NCBI GenBank assembly: GCA_033032865.1
Contig: JAWHQI010000148.1
Location: 2,189,501 to 2,253,500, forward strand
Length of the DNA stretch: 64,000 nucleotides
From: Dactylorhiza incarnata
Taxonomy: Eukaryota; Streptophyta; Magnoliopsida; Asparagales; Orchidaceae
Direction: 5' to 3'
The position numbers and the translations under genes are program-made. The notes under the pieces are model-generated. The model searched no databases, was not told the DNA's origin, and saw only the letters and a program-made list of their open reading frames with translations. The stretch's first letter is position 1. Each line of letters starts with the position of its first letter. Below are positions 35,314 through 47,347 of this stretch, one piece after another.

Positions 35314-35565
35314 CTAATGAATAAGAGATTTATGTATCCAAAGGGGACCAAGTGGGATTGTTCCTTTGGGTACCCAAATACATCGTGTTTGCTTTTGGGG
35401 AGATGGAAATGAATGAGCCCTTTTGAGTGGAGTTTGTGTTTCATCTTTAATTTTGGGTCTCCATTCAAACCTTGGTTTAATATTATTTTTATGTATCAAA
35501 TTTCCATTGTGATTATCTTTATCTTTAAGATTATAATTGTAATGATTATTGAAAGTATTTTTCAT
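35314..35565 (-). pseudogene. Gag-protease linker remnant (D)
   Basis: 83-codon minus-strand remnant with a His/Asn/Lys-rich part and the block RCIWVPKGT; a WVPKG stretch between gag zinc finger and protease is common in plant copia polyproteins. It marks the point where the pol region was lost. Confidence 0.45.
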
Positions 35566-35770
35566 AGGAAATTTGAGAAAACATTTAATTTTATGCTGGG
35601 AGAAGATTGATGTGGTAAATGATAATGATGATTGTATTTTGGAATTTCATTTTCAATCTCTTAAAGTTTTTTATTTCCATTGTTTGACTTATTCAACTTT
35701 TGAGAAATCATATTCAACTTGCTTTTGGATTTTGCTTTATAATGAGAATGTATGTTTTGAGAATTTTTCT

Positions 35771-36816
35771 TTATGATTTCCTAAGCAAGTTGATTTTAGT
35801 TTCTAATTCATTATTCTTAATTTTTAAATTATGTCTAGCTTTATTATAAGCTATTGTGCTATTTTTAAGAGTGGAAGCAATTGAATCAATATGATTTTGA
35901 TAGTTATTTCTATATTCTTCAAATGTTTCATCCATCTCTTTAATTTCAATTTTATAGTATATACACTTAGCACAATCATTTTTCAAAGATGAATTTTCTA
36001 AACATAATCTTTCATTTTGTTCTTTTACAAAAATAAACCCCTTTTCAAGTTTCTTGTGTTTTTCTTTTAATTCATTATATTCTACATAAGGTGTAATGTT
36101 TTCAACTAAGGAGCCATGGGCAGACCTAGATAACTCAAAATTTGATTCTTCATTAATTTTTGGCTTTAAATCTTTATTTTCTAAGCGCAATTTGCAATTA
36201 GAATTTTTTAATTTCTTAATTTTGCGCTTTGTAATTTGTAGCAATTGTAATGTAGATATAGAATTACACACAATAAGAGATTTTGATTTTCTTACAGCGC
36301 TTGTGGATGATGCAATATTTGAACATATAGTTCCATTCTCTTCTTCATCTTCCACATCCAAATAGGAGTTTCCATCATCCCTTCCGCTTGATGTGCATTC
36401 CATGGATCCATCATGTGAGGAGTTTTTTTGAACATCTGTGCAAACTTGTATGTTCTCCAAGTCTTGCGTTTGTTCCATACCTATAGAAGGAGAATCATAA
36501 GTTCTTTCAAGAAAATTCCAAATTTCATATGCGGTAGGCAAATTATAAATAAGTTTGAAAATATTTTAATCTAACGCACAAAATAGACTATTTATAGATT
36601 TTGCATTTAAAACAATTTTGTTTCTAGTTAGTACGCTAGGTGGCTTTTCAATTGTAATATTCCAAACTTCTTCATCTAAATTTTAAGAAAATTTTTCATT
36701 AATATTTTCCACCCTTTATAATTTTTGCCCATAAATAAAGGTAGTGATAATACTTTTTCATTTATATTAAAATTTTCCCCAATAGTAGAAGCGAGATCAT
36801 GATCAAGAGACGCCAT
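35771..36816 (-). pseudogene. Gag (element D), partial
   Basis: Start codon at 36814-36816 (minus), in the leader GGGAATAATGGCGTCTC shared with B and B'. The first about 270 bp have stops. A 256-codon frame (36541-35771) then begins with PTAYEIWNFLERTYDSP (capsid end) and runs through an acidic linker into a long Lys/Glu/Leu-rich coiled coil with a short Cys pair (CAKCIYY). Homologous in layout to B 16397-17152. It could still be expressed as a gag fragment. Confidence 0.7.
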
Positions 36817-36850
36817 TATTCCCAGTTGTTAAGTCGATTTAGAATAACCT

Positions 36851-36862
36851 GCTCTGATACCA
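36851..36862 (-). other. Primer binding site of D
   Basis: GCTCTGATACCA, exact complement of TGGTATCAGAGC, two bases from the 5' LTR. Confidence 0.88.
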
Positions 36863-36864
36863 CT

Positions 36865-38143
36865 TGTTGGATCTTGAGGCGCCCTTAGAGGGGGGGGTGA
36901 ATAAGGGTTTTAGAAAACTTTAAACTTTTATAGAAAACTTTTGATACTTTGGTAGAAGTAAGTTAAATCAAAAGTAAAGAGATAATGAAATTAGAAATGA
37001 ACTTAGAAATGAAATCAATTTTATTAAACAAGAAAAGACATGATTATCATTTATAAAACTGATTACAAAATCTGATTTCTATGACGCTAAAAATCAAAGC
37101 GTATAATATGAAAACTATTTTTGTTTTCTATACCGACTCGTATCCCCACGAACTGGTTAGCTTTAGCCGATATCTCCCTAGATAGGGCCTCAAGCCTCTC
37201 TAGCCAATCTATCACCATAAAGGCCTCAAGAACCCCCTAGATCTACTCCCTAGACCTAGTCTCCAACACGAGGCGAATTACTCCCTAAGTCCTACCCAGA
37301 TATAGTCGCCAACACGAGGCGAATTCATGAACGGATTACAAAGATAAAAATAAGACAAATACAAAAGACAAATATAAAACTCGCTATGAGGTAATCTGAA
37401 GGAGACGCCGAAGAATCAATGAAGATTGTTGAAGTCCAAGCGTGCGGTCTTCGCGTTGATCCAAGCCTCCTTCGATTCCTCCTTTTGAAATTATGTGGGA
37501 GATGATGATCTGGAATAATACGGCCCTCAAGGAGTTTCTGAAGTGCTGGAATAGGGCTCTTGGCAATCGGTAGTTGGAGAAGACGAAATCCACCTTTTTA
37601 TAGGACAGGAAGCTAACGCCGGCGTTAAGAGTTAACGCCGGGCGTTGACTCTGTATAGAAATAACTTGATGGCTCGGATCTTCAAAATAGGAAGGAGATT
37701 CTGCAACTTTGGAAACTTTTATTTTAGGCAACCTTAATGCTGGCGTTGACTCTAACGCCGGGCGTTGAGTCAAATTATTCCCAAAGTGCTCCTGCAATAA
37801 CGGCTGCTTCCCTCCATTCATTTTGCATCTTGGCAGGAACAAAAGTTAACGCCGTGCGTTGATTCAAATCTTTCCTAAATTGCTCCTGCAATCACGATAG
37901 CTTCCCCCCATTCATTTTGCATCTTGGCGGGAACAAAACTTAACGCCGACGTTAAGAGTTAACGCCGGGCATTAGCTCTCTTCATTTCTTTTCAGCATGA
38001 GAACAAGTCCAGACCAATAGCAGCAACCTAGTGTCATATATGTTCAAAGCCTGCATGCTAAAAACACAAAGGCAAGCAAGATCAAATACAAGTAGGATTT
38101 GTTATTCTCAAATCAAAGGGATGCGGAAAAACATGTTCCAACA
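36865..38143 (-). repeat. 5' LTR of D
   Basis: 1279 bp, plus-strand ends TGTTGGATC/GTTCCAACA. Motifs TAACGCCGGCGTTA and TAACGCCGGGCGTTG at 37614-37650 and 37735-37970. TSD AGGAC follows at 38144. Confidence 0.9.
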
Positions 38144-38227
38144 AGGACAACAAGGGGTAATAACCAATACAGGTGACAAGGGGATCTATGTTAGCAAGTA
38201 TATATATAGCAAGGTAAACTATACTAA

Positions 38228-38305
38228 CAGATAAATATGAGCAGTAAGTAAAGTAGTATGTAAGCAGTAAGTAAGCAGTAAGTAAGCAGTAAGTAAAGTA
38301 GTGCA
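38228..38305. repeat. AGTAAGC microsatellite in LTR T
   Basis: Repeats of GCAGTAAGTAA with variants, about eight units, within LTR T just right of D. Confidence 0.75.
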
Positions 38306-38916
38306 CGCAAGTACAATAAACAAGTAAAGTATACTACCATCACACAAGTATCTTAACTTATATGAATGCCCATACAAACTTATAAGTTAAGATTTCCGGA
38401 ATTATAACTTATCATATAAAAGAGCCCATACTAATTTATATGATAAGGATCTGCAAATTATGTTCTAAGGTTTATGTATGTTATGGTATGCATGCTATGA
38501 TATGATTCATAGAAGTGTAACTCACCCACATGACTCTGTGATCACAGACCTTTAGTTCCCAATTTTTGGAGCTTGCTTCACTGTTTGGTACCACCATTGT
38601 GGCTACGACAGCAGTGGAGCAGGCAACTCCACTTCCTAGGCGGGTATACACACTACCAGGCCTAGACCCTTCGTACGCCTCTGTACACATCCTAGGTGCA
38701 CTCTAGAGTCTTGCGTACTCTTTGCTGGTAACCACCAGTCTTTGAGGCCAGGTGTGCGTTTTCAGGGATTGTCCTCCAGACCGCAGTATAAACAACCTAC
38801 TGGCCCCTCAAACCCTCACACCCGCCTAAGTCAACGTACTACCATCGGTGTGACAATCGGTCTAGTACCGAAGATCTGTCACTAATTTGTTCTTATGCAC
38901 ATGCAAGTTATCACCA

Positions 38917-39054
38917 CCCGAGCCTTCAGCTCGCAGGACCAAACCGTCGTGATATACAACCTCCCGAGCCTCCAACTCGCAGGACCATCCCATCCTGATA
39001 TACAACCTCCCGAGCCTCCAGCTCGCAGGACCATCCCGTCCTGATATACAACTT
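38917..39054. repeat. Three 46 bp tandem repeats in LTR T
   Basis: Units start at 38917, 38963 and 39009 with CCCGAGCCTYCARCTCGCAG. Each contains GAGCC...AGCTCG, a small inverted arm. The third unit is slightly degenerate at its end. Confidence 0.8.
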
Positions 39055-39879
39055 CTCAACCCTTAACTCGGGATGAAGTTTACCATATCTCTTATTCATT
39101 TAGTTAGACTAATCTTGTCTAATTATTGTTACACTTAGAAGTTTAGGGTGAATCCTAGACTTCCCGAGGTTTACCTGATGAAGGGCTCACAATGGTACTA
39201 GGGAATGCGATGGGCTGAAGCCCAAATCCCCCTTTCCAAGATAATTACTTTTATTGGTGGCTACCCCTTTCTAAAGATCCACTCTACTTATTACTCATCA
39301 TTACTCGATGCTTTATAAATTATCTCCAACTCTACTCTTAAGCTAACGTTCTCTTGAACAATGCTCAACACTTAAGATTTCTAATACTCTAGGTGGTGTA
39401 GATCTTAAATGATTCTCAAATGTCTCTAATCACACCCTAGTGATACATCATGGACACTTTATCATGCTGAATAATCTTCATGATCTCCTAAGGTGATAAT
39501 TGCCCCTTTTTTGTATAGTGCGACATGATTCTTAATTATTCTCTAAACCATAGTACAAATGCACTCTAAAGATTCCATAACTTCTAGGGGCTGATATAAA
39601 TGATATGTTACTGTTATAATCCAAATCTTACTGATTTTCTATGTGATCTTGTTGGTCAAATCATTACATGAGATTTTTACTATTCGCAGACCAACAATGA
39701 GATTGAACTAGGTTTGATCCTTATGATGTAAGTTTAACCATAACATGTCCATATGGGTTCTATTTTTTTTACCAAAGATTCATTATAGATAATTTAATGG
39801 TTGACCAGAATTTTGATACATTTCACATTGAGTTGACCTCTATTTAAAATTCATTAATCAAATGTCATCTTCTAGAATG

Positions 39880-40610
39880 TAAAGGAATTATCATATCAGT
39901 AGTTCCAATCTTGCTAAGTAAATTTCCAGAGGTGACTTATGACAGAAAAACATGGATTCCAAAATCTCATAAATTTTTCAGAAGGTTTATGATCATAATA
40001 TCCATTTAATATCAAAGGTGTACAATTAGTATTTTACCCATCAAGTACTAGTTCAAGACTTCCAAAAATTCTGAGAAAATTACAGTGACACTATAATGGC
40101 AGAAAAATATCAATTACAGAATTTCATAATTTTCCAGCAAATTTAAAATTTTGATTTATCATTAAAAGGTTGGCAAGATGACTTTACACATCAAGTACTA
40201 GATTTGGACTTCCAAAAATTCTGTGAAAATTACAGTGAAACTATAATGATATAAAAATATCAATTCCAGAATCTCATAATTTTTCAGGGATTTTATAACC
40301 CAAATTTTCATTTACTATAATGAATGTGAAAATATGACCTTACACATTAAGTACTTGTTTATGACTTCTAAATTTTTTGGGAAAATTATAGTAGCACTAT
40401 AATGGCATAAAAACATAAATTACAGAATCTAATAATTTTCCAGGGATTCAATAACCCAAATTTACCTTTAATATAATGAATGTGAAAATAGGACCTTACA
40501 CATTAAGTACTTGTTTATGACTTCTAAATTTTTTGGGAAAATTACAGTAGCACTATAATGGCATAAAAACATCAATTCCAGAATCTCATAATTTTCCAAG
40601 AATGTTTCAC
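39880..40610. repeat. About 156 bp diverged tandem repeats in LTR T
   Basis: The anchor CACATYAAGTACT recurs at 40187, 40343 and 40499 (period 156), with an earlier copy near 40037. Each unit also has a GAAAATTACAGT...CTATAATG block and AGAATCTCATAATTTT. AT-rich, non-coding. Confidence 0.75.
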
Positions 40611-41639
40611 CATAATTATTTCACAAACAAGTAAGAGTGACAAACTGAATAAATGAAACTTTACCAAAAATAATATCTCCAAAAATTATACCAAAAAATT
40701 ATAGAGGCTCATAATTATATTCCTAATCATTTTCCAGAGTTTCAACCATTAATCAGACATTTTGCCTAGTGAATTATCAATTATTCAGAATTGTGACAGA
40801 GGGCAAATTTGATAAATCCTAGAGGAAATCATCCCTGAATTTTCTACTAAAATTTACAGGGATTCTAATTGACATGACAAGTGATTCTCCAGAGTTTCAC
40901 AATTTTCCTCAAGGTACTAACCATAAACATTTATAAATACAAAAGTGTGACATGGATCACATGAATCATATTCCTAAGGTTCTTGATCCTAGAGATCCTA
41001 AGTTTTTTTGAGGTGGTGTATTATGTCATAGGGAGGGTGTGTGAAAAATTTCAGAAGCTAACTTTTAGCCATTGGAGATAAATACACAATATACCCCTTT
41101 AGGCTATTGGCACACCAAATCACCCTTTAAGTAGAGACATGCAAGGGGAATTACCCTACATGCAGAAGTTCAATTGATCTCAAATTTTTACCATGGATTA
41201 ATATTGCCTAAATAAGGGTGACGCCCAAATTTGGGGCCAGTTGGAGCTATACAACTCCAAAAATGTCACTTATTTGATTTTACATATTTTGAATAAAACC
41301 TTAAGAAAATCATCTCCTAAAAATCTGATTTTTGGACGCAAGATAGATACAGGGCACATGCATGCATGGCCAAAATTTCAAGTCCATCAGACCTAACATT
41401 TAGAATATATACACAAAATGATTTCTGACCACTAGTTGGACCAGCCTCACCAAATTAGATGCTGTGGGTTCTACAGAGATCCAAATGGGCTGATTAAACT
41501 TTCTAATTAAAGTAGACATCTAGATCTACAAAAGTTATCTCTGACCATTTTTTATGAAATGGCTCTTAAGGGCCTTAAAATTAGCATGAACATTCATAAT
41601 AAAGTGTGACAGAAATACACATTTAATTTAATTTAAGGA

Positions 41640-42240
41640 CTTGATCTGCACGAATCCTGAAGCAGAATCGGACGGCTCCTGCTCGTCTTCTTACTCCAGC
41701 CAACGGCTGTGAATAACTCTTCCTATAGCTTTTGTGTGAGTCACCACCGACCATCCCCTTACCTCCATGGCCGGCCTCCGCCACCACCACCTCCATTGAG
41801 GTGGTGGCCATCGAGGGGAGGCGGTTTCTGACCAATCAAATGCACAGGAGAGGGGATCGGGGAGGGCAATAATCAGCCAAACTTTGATTTTTCCAGAGCT
41901 AGATCCAAGCTCTATTGATCTCAAATAAAAACCTAAATGATCTAGGGATCTAGCACAAGGGGAGGGGAGGAGAAACCAGACCTGGATTGGCTTGAGGTTG
42001 AGGAAAGCTCGTGAATCGCCATGGCCGACCACCTCATTAGAGCTCCTTGCCGATTTCGCTTCTCTCCACCAAAAGCTTCCGTTTAAAGATCGATTTCTGC
42101 TGCCTTCCTCCTTCTGAAGCTAATGGTGACTTTAATTTGGGTTGATGAGGGCTCCATGTGAAGATGCCATCAAGGCATGGTCGGCCAAGCTTTGGTTGTC
42201 TCACCAAGCTTCCATTTGGCACCCCCACTACAGTAACTCG
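41640..42240 (-). promoter_or_regulatory. Leader-like GC-richer segment of LTR T
   Basis: Sharp shift in composition within an AT-rich LTR, with (minus strand) short frames full of Ser/Pro/Trp and several ATGs. Tekay-type LTRs often have such a leader near the transcription start. The reading frames are not conserved protein as far as I can tell. Confidence 0.4.
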
Positions 42241-43249
42241 GCTGGGTGAGCATTTGTGAGTTCAGAGGAGTTGATTGGAAGGGGAATTGGTTGCCATGTG
42301 TAGCGAATTTCTTGATTCCCTCCTTTTGTCTCATCCAAAATTGAGGATTTTCCCAATTTAGCCTCTTGCATGTCATCTCTTCCTAATTTCTGATGGCATG
42401 CATGGTAATTAGGTCATGGGCTGTAGTTTGGGCCTCCTATTGAGGCCTTAGCCCATATGGCTTGGCTTAATTGGTTCAAATACTCAATTTTAGCCCAATT
42501 TTGACCTATGTTGACTTTTGGGGTTGACTTAGTCAATTGGTGAGTTGACTGGTCCAATGTGTTGGTCTTGAGTCCCTTGACACCACCCAATGTTGGTTGG
42601 GTCATGGTGGTGCCCTATTTGGGCCAATTTAGCCAATATGTGTGATTTTGACCAAAATTGGGGGAAAGTTGACTTTGGTCAATTTGGTCAAATTGAAGAT
42701 CACATGATAGGGCTTTTAGGTCTATTGGATCCCCCATGATGTTCTAAGACTAGGGGTGAAGTCAATTTTATGTCCTGGGGGTCAATTGAACCTTTTGCTG
42801 GAGGATTGACTTAAGTTGACCTAAATTTGACTTTGGCCAAATTGGACCAATTGGTGACCCCATTATGGGTCTTTTGGGTCCATTGCACTCCTTTAGAGGT
42901 TTACCATCTGGTGGTGGGGTCAATTTGATCCTATCATTATGAATTGAACCCTTTTGAGTTGAATTGACTTATATTTGACTTTGGCCAATTGGTTAACTTG
43001 GTGACCTTATGTTGGGGCTTTTGGGTCACTTGAGTTTCTCTTAAGGTTAGGAGCCTACTTTCAAGCTCAGTTTGTGTTGGTGAGTCCAATTTGAAGTAGA
43101 TTGGCCTAGGTTAATTTGTGCACTTTTGGGGTGCTTATAGCAATTTTCCTAAGTTCAGGTTGACCTAGGGTCATACCATGAACTCTACTCACAACTCCAA
43201 CCCTAACCCTAACCAAGGGGTCTAGTAGGAAATCGGATGTTACATAGAG

Positions 43250-43930
43250 CTTAGGTGAGTAGTTGTATACTTTAGTGATTGTTAATGATCACTCAAAATA
43301 TACATGAGTATTCTTCCTTAAGAAAAAATCTGATACTTTAGATATCTTCATAAACTATGTCAAGGCAATCCAAAATGAACTACAATGCACTGTGTTCAAA
43401 ACTAGAACTGACCATGGTACAAAATTTCAATCTAGGGCCATGACAAAGTTTTGTCAAGAATTTGGTATCACCCAAGAGTTTTCCTCCCCAAGGACTCAAT
43501 AACAAAATGGTGTGGCTGAGAGGAGGAATAGGACCTTGATAGAAGCTGGGAGATCAATACTTTGCGACTCCTCACTCCTAGAATATTTTTGGGCTGAGGC
43601 AGTCAATACCGCATGTTATGTTCTAAAAAGAGCTTCCATCAATAAGGCCCTTGGAAAAACCACCTATGAGATTCTGAAAAGCAAACAACTAATAATTTCA
43701 TAATTTAGGATCTTTGGTTGCAAATGTTACAATTAGAATAATGGAAAATCCAAACTAACAAAGTTTGCTGAAAAATTCATTATTGGTGTTCTTGTTGGAT
43801 ATAGCTCACATAGTAGAGCCTATAGAGTATTCAACAAGAAGACTCATGTTGAGGAATCTATACATGTTGTCTTTGATGAGACCAGCCTACTTTATAAGGG
43901 CTGGTCCAGTTCTCCTATTTTGATATGAAA
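43250..43930 (+). pseudogene. Integrase C-part (element C)
   Basis: Direct continuation of the integrase broken at 29035: the second catalytic Asp in TRTDHGTKFQS (about 43406) and the Glu in QNGVAERRNRTL (43503-43540), then FWAEAVNTACYV. Stops at 43499-43501 (in PRTQ-stop-QNG), near 43701 and near 43926. The first catalytic Asp lies 14 kb away on the other side of T. Confidence 0.85.
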
Positions 43931-44229
43931 TGATAAGAAGATGCAAGAGATGTCTATCCAAAACATACCCAGCACCAACAGAGTCAATTCAGAGGCTAAT
44001 GTACTTGAAGATGAAGATCAGCAGGCTAATGATGTCAGAGGAGCCTGCAACAACTAAGCATTTGAGGGATCATCCAAGGAACCTGATAATTGGATATGAG
44101 AACCAAGGGTGATCATCGGAAGCAGGGCTCACAATGAAGCTCTATTCCTGAGCTTTTTTTTATCTCAAATTGAGCCCAAGAAGTTTTTGGAAGCAAATCA
44201 AGATACCTTCTGGATTCAAGCTATGTAAT

Positions 44230-45694
44230 AGGAGCTACTACAATTCAAGAGGTGCAAAGTATGGAAGTTGGTGCCAAAACCTCAAGGACATAACATAATT
44301 GGCACCAAATGGATCTATAGTAACAAACTAGATGAGAATGACATCATCATCAAGAATAAGGCTAGACTGGTAGCCAAGGGATATAGGCAAGAAGAAGGTA
44401 TTAACTTTGGCCAAACCTTTGCCCCAGTTACAAGGTTTGAGGCAATTGGATTATTCCTTTCCTATGCTGCCCACAAGGGGTTCAAGATATACCAGATGGA
44501 TGTCAAGCCAGCCTTTATAAATGGAGATTTAAAAGAGGAGGTATATGTGGAACAACCATCAGGTTTTGTCCATACAACTCTTACCTCCCATGCTTATTTT
44601 CTTAGTAAAGATTTATATGGTTTAAAGCAAGCCCCTAGGGCCTAGTATGAGACCTTGTCTAGCTTTCTCATCATGAACAAGTTTTTGAGGGGAAAGATAG
44701 ATAGTACATTGTTTCTTAGGGAAACAAAGGGCAAGTGTCTCCTAGTCTAAATTTATGTTGATGACATAATTTTTGGGTCTGCTGAGGACAACCTTTGCAA
44801 AAGGATTACCAACCTTATGCAGGGGGAGTTTGTGATGAGCAGTATGGGAGAGCTCAAGTACTTTTTAGGCCTCCAAGTGAAATAGTCTGATGAAGGGATA
44901 TTCATCTGTCAGACTAAGTACACTAGGGAGCTTATCAAGAAGTTTTGGATGGAATCTGCTTCCACCATAAAAAGTCCTATGGGGTCAAATATTTCCCTAG
45001 ACAAGGATGAGAAGGGAAAACCCTTTGATGAATCCATGTATAAGTGTATAATTGGATCCCTATTGTATCTGACTACTAGTATACCAGACATTATGTATGC
45101 AACATGTGTGTATGCTAGGTATCAAGCATGCCCTATAAATCTTACTACTCAGCTACAAAGAGGATTTTGAGATACCTTAAAGGCAGCCAACATCTTGGCC
45201 TTTGGTACCATAAGAACAATGACTTTGAACTAACTGGCTTTTCAGATGCTGATTTTGCAGGATGCAAAGAAGATTGGAAAAGTTCTAGTGGAACTTGTCA
45301 ATTCCTAGACAGGAGGTTGATCTCTGTGAGTAGCAAGAAACAGACAAGTGTGATAATATCCACAGCTGAGTCTGAGTGCATTGCTGTAGGGAGCTGCTGT
45401 GCACAATTACTGTAGATAAAGCACCAGCTAGAGGACTACAACCTCAAGGTAAGTAACTCTCCATTGTTTTGTGACTCATATAGTGCTATTTCTATTGCTA
45501 CGAATCCTGTCTCTTATAGCAGGACTAAGCGTATAGAAATGAGGTATCACTTTACTAGAGAACATGTAGAATGTAAAGATATCTGCCTTGAACATGTCTC
45601 CGCTGACAATCAAGTTGCAGATATATTTACAAATCCATTGGATGAGGCTAAGTTTAATGCATTCAAAATTGAGTTAGGAATGTTGAATATATAA
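44230..45694 (+). pseudogene. Reverse transcriptase and RNase H (element C)
   Basis: [46 protein letters not shown] then TAG for Trp (44643-44645), [10 protein letters not shown] preceded by TAA (about 44748), another TAG near 44883. After a frameshift near 45150, RNase H reads FSDADFAGCKED, STAESECIAV, CDSYSAISI (Asn to Ser in the CDN box), KRIEMRYHF and VADIFTNPL. The polyprotein ends at 45694. Several RNase H residues are unusual, in line with decay. Confidence 0.85.
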
Positions 45695-45841
45695 TATGCT
45701 TCAACATTTCACATTGTCTATCATGCTTGTCATTTTATTTCCTAAGCTTTGCTAGAAGATGGTAATGCTTCAAAATACTAAGCGATATAATTAGGGAGAC
45801 AGATAATCCTAATTAAAAGGGTTCACTGCTAGGCAATGAGA

Positions 45842-46032
45842 TCAGCTGAGAAAGTCTCAGCTGAACCGCTGAGACAGCTAAGTCATCACAGCGGTTAATT
45901 TTACTTTGTCCCAGCGGTCAAGCTCTCCGTATCAGTGGATACTCTGAGATGGGTTTGCTTATTTAAAACAACTGATTATTAAGTTTAATTAACATCACTC
46001 TTTAAGAAAAACTTGTAACACACTCTATAAAA
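45842..46032 (+). promoter_or_regulatory. Motif array and TATA box before env-like frame (C)
   Basis: Copies of the C LTR motif: CAGCTGAG, GTCTCAGCTGAACC, CCGCTGAGACAG (45866-45877), and inverted CAGCGGT at 45889 and 45912. Then TATAAAAAG (46025-46033), 95 bp before the env-like ATG. The layout parallels A (2658-2894). Confidence 0.6.
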
Positions 46033-46119
46033 AGAGCTAAGTTGATTTAATCACTTTCACACCCTAAACCCTACCTAGCCTTCCTTTCCTCCCGACTCAG
46101 CGAATCATTTTCTTCAAGA

Positions 46120-46576
46120 ATGGTGCCAAAGATTTCAAAGGATCTTTTGGAAGGATATGAGATAATTAGAAATGTTTTTCAACATTCTCAACCAGAAATT
46201 AAACAAGTGATTCAACTTCTGGAAAGACAAGGATTGGAATATCTAATGTCAGAGCCCACAGTGATTCTCAGAACTGAAGTTCTGGAACTGTATAGCAATG
46301 AAAGGCTATCATCTTCCAAGTCCTCTTTAAAGTCCAAGATTGGAAGCTTGAAGATTATGATCTCTCCAAGGAAGCTGGAGAAAGCACTTCAACTGCCCTC
46401 ATGTAGTCATGATAAGGAAGGCATTGCCTCTGAAAAGGACAAAGAGAAAGCCCAAAAATTGTGTGAATACAGTGATGCCAAGACTGGATCACTAAAGAGG
46501 AAACATTTTAATCAAAGAGGGAAGTTGCTATCAGACATAGTGGGAAAATCATTACTTTGCAAACCAGGGTCTCATG
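46120..46576 (+). pseudogene. Sirevirus env-like frame, N-part (element C)
   Basis: About 152 codons from an ATG in the context AAGAATGGTG. Contains LLSDIVGKSLLCKPGSHD, clearly related to the block in the A frame (FLADIVGK.LLSKTSGHD). Cut near codon 153 by gypsy G'; the last codons before the stop at 46624-46626 come from G'. No stop within the remaining part, so the N-terminal region is better kept than pol. Confidence 0.75.
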
Positions 46577-47347
46577 ATACCGTTGGAACCAGTATTTGGC
46601 CCAACGAGGAGTTCGGAACCCGGTAAAGGGGGAAGCTAGCACCTACTGATCCCAAAGGGGAACCTGACCGGAGACTTAGAGCTAGACAGAGACCCTTGGC
46701 TACAGCGTGGAGGTCCCACCACACACCCGAAAGATCTTTAGAGCGCTTCCCCTCCTAAGACAAAGCTGAAGCTGGGCACCCTTGGAGAGCCTGAGGAGCT
46801 AGCCAACGAACCTAGGGAGGAAGAAGCCAAGAATTAGAATTGGACTCCCCTCCAAAGGTACCCTTTCAAGGTCTATATATAGCATTTCTCTTCTGGTTTG
46901 CTAATTGCATAAATCTGCCTTTTGGTTTTACTAAACGCACACCAAAATCGTATGCCATCAGCCAAACTCCGTTGTTCTAAGAGGCTATGGGCAGACCACC
47001 AAGGGTATTAAGGTAATTTAAACCTCGGATCCCCCTGGGTGAGTGGCCCGTGAAGGCACCACTCGCCCGACCTCTCGCACCCACGGGCGAGTGGTCCGTG
47101 AGGACACCACTTGCCGGGTCTTCAGTCTTCAGGGCGAGTGGGGTCTCGCCCTTCAGTCGCCCGGCTGCTGGAACATCCGCCCTTTTACCATGCGACTGCC
47201 CCGCGGGTGGGGTCACACTCGCCCTGAAACTCTTCTGCCCACTCCTGATCTGGGCAAAAGCCCTCCTTGCTTGATTCTTTGCCCATCTTAAGACTGGGGA
47301 CCCAGTCGACATATATGGGGCCCACTCGACAAATACGGGGTTGTACA
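46577..47347 (-). repeat. 3' LTR of gypsy G' (minus strand)
   Basis: On the minus strand it starts TGTACAACCCCG directly after a polypurine tract (minus CAAAGAGAGGGGATTG, 47348-47363). It has GGGCGAGTGG motif copies (47040-47240), a TATA box TATATATAG (46871-46879) and a leader matching LTR G. The exact end at 46577 is approximate. It is inserted in the env-like frame of C. Confidence 0.7.

Larger units (their letters stand above)
29577..38143 (-). mobile_element. Element D, non-autonomous copia derivative (minus)
   Basis: Complete insertion with two LTRs (29577-30895 and 36865-38143), PBS, PPT and TSD AGGAC at 29572-29576 and 38144-38148. The internal 5.97 kb holds only gag remnants near the 5' end and a short gag-protease linker; RT, RNase H and integrase are absent. 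The 3' non-coding part matches B. The LTRs are very alike, so the insertion looks recent, implying mobilisation by proteins of a related element such as B. Confidence 0.88.
29036..43244 (-). mobile_element. Solo LTR T, long gypsy LTR (minus), containing D
   Basis: Plus-strand ends TGTAAGACCC...GGATGTTACA, so on the minus strand it starts TGTAACATCC and ends GGGTCTTACA, the Tekay/Del-type termini. TSD CAGAG (29031-29035) versus TAGAG (43245-43249), one mismatch. Without D (8567 bp plus one TSD) it is about 5.64 kb. There is no PBS, PPT, gag or pol and no second LTR copy, so a solo LTR is the simplest reading; a large non-coding derivative is the alternative. A G+C-richer leader-like stretch on the minus strand lies at 41640-42240. 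A related fragment is at 13323-14107. Confidence 0.7.
24398..46576 (+). mobile_element. Copia element C, Sirevirus-like, with nested insertions
   Basis: 5' LTR 24398-25742, PBS 25745-25756, gag, protease, first part of integrase to 29035; interrupted by T (with D inside) at 29036-43244; then the rest of integrase, RT and RNase H to 45694, motif array and TATA, and an env-like frame cut at about 46576 by gypsy G'. No 3' LTR in the window. The domain order and env-like frame resemble A, but the LTR sequence and motif differ. Heavily decayed coding regions. Confidence 0.85.

Noticed and set aside
41623..42376. Minus-strand genes in LTR T
   Set aside because: Short overlapping frames in a GC-richer leader, no recognisable motif; treated as LTR leader.
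43198..43216. Interstitial telomere repeat (CCCTAACCCTAACC)
   Set aside because: Only two units and not the plant CCCTAAA form.
47043..47291. Plus-strand frames in LTR G'
   Set aside because: Antisense to the LTR motif array; composition effect.
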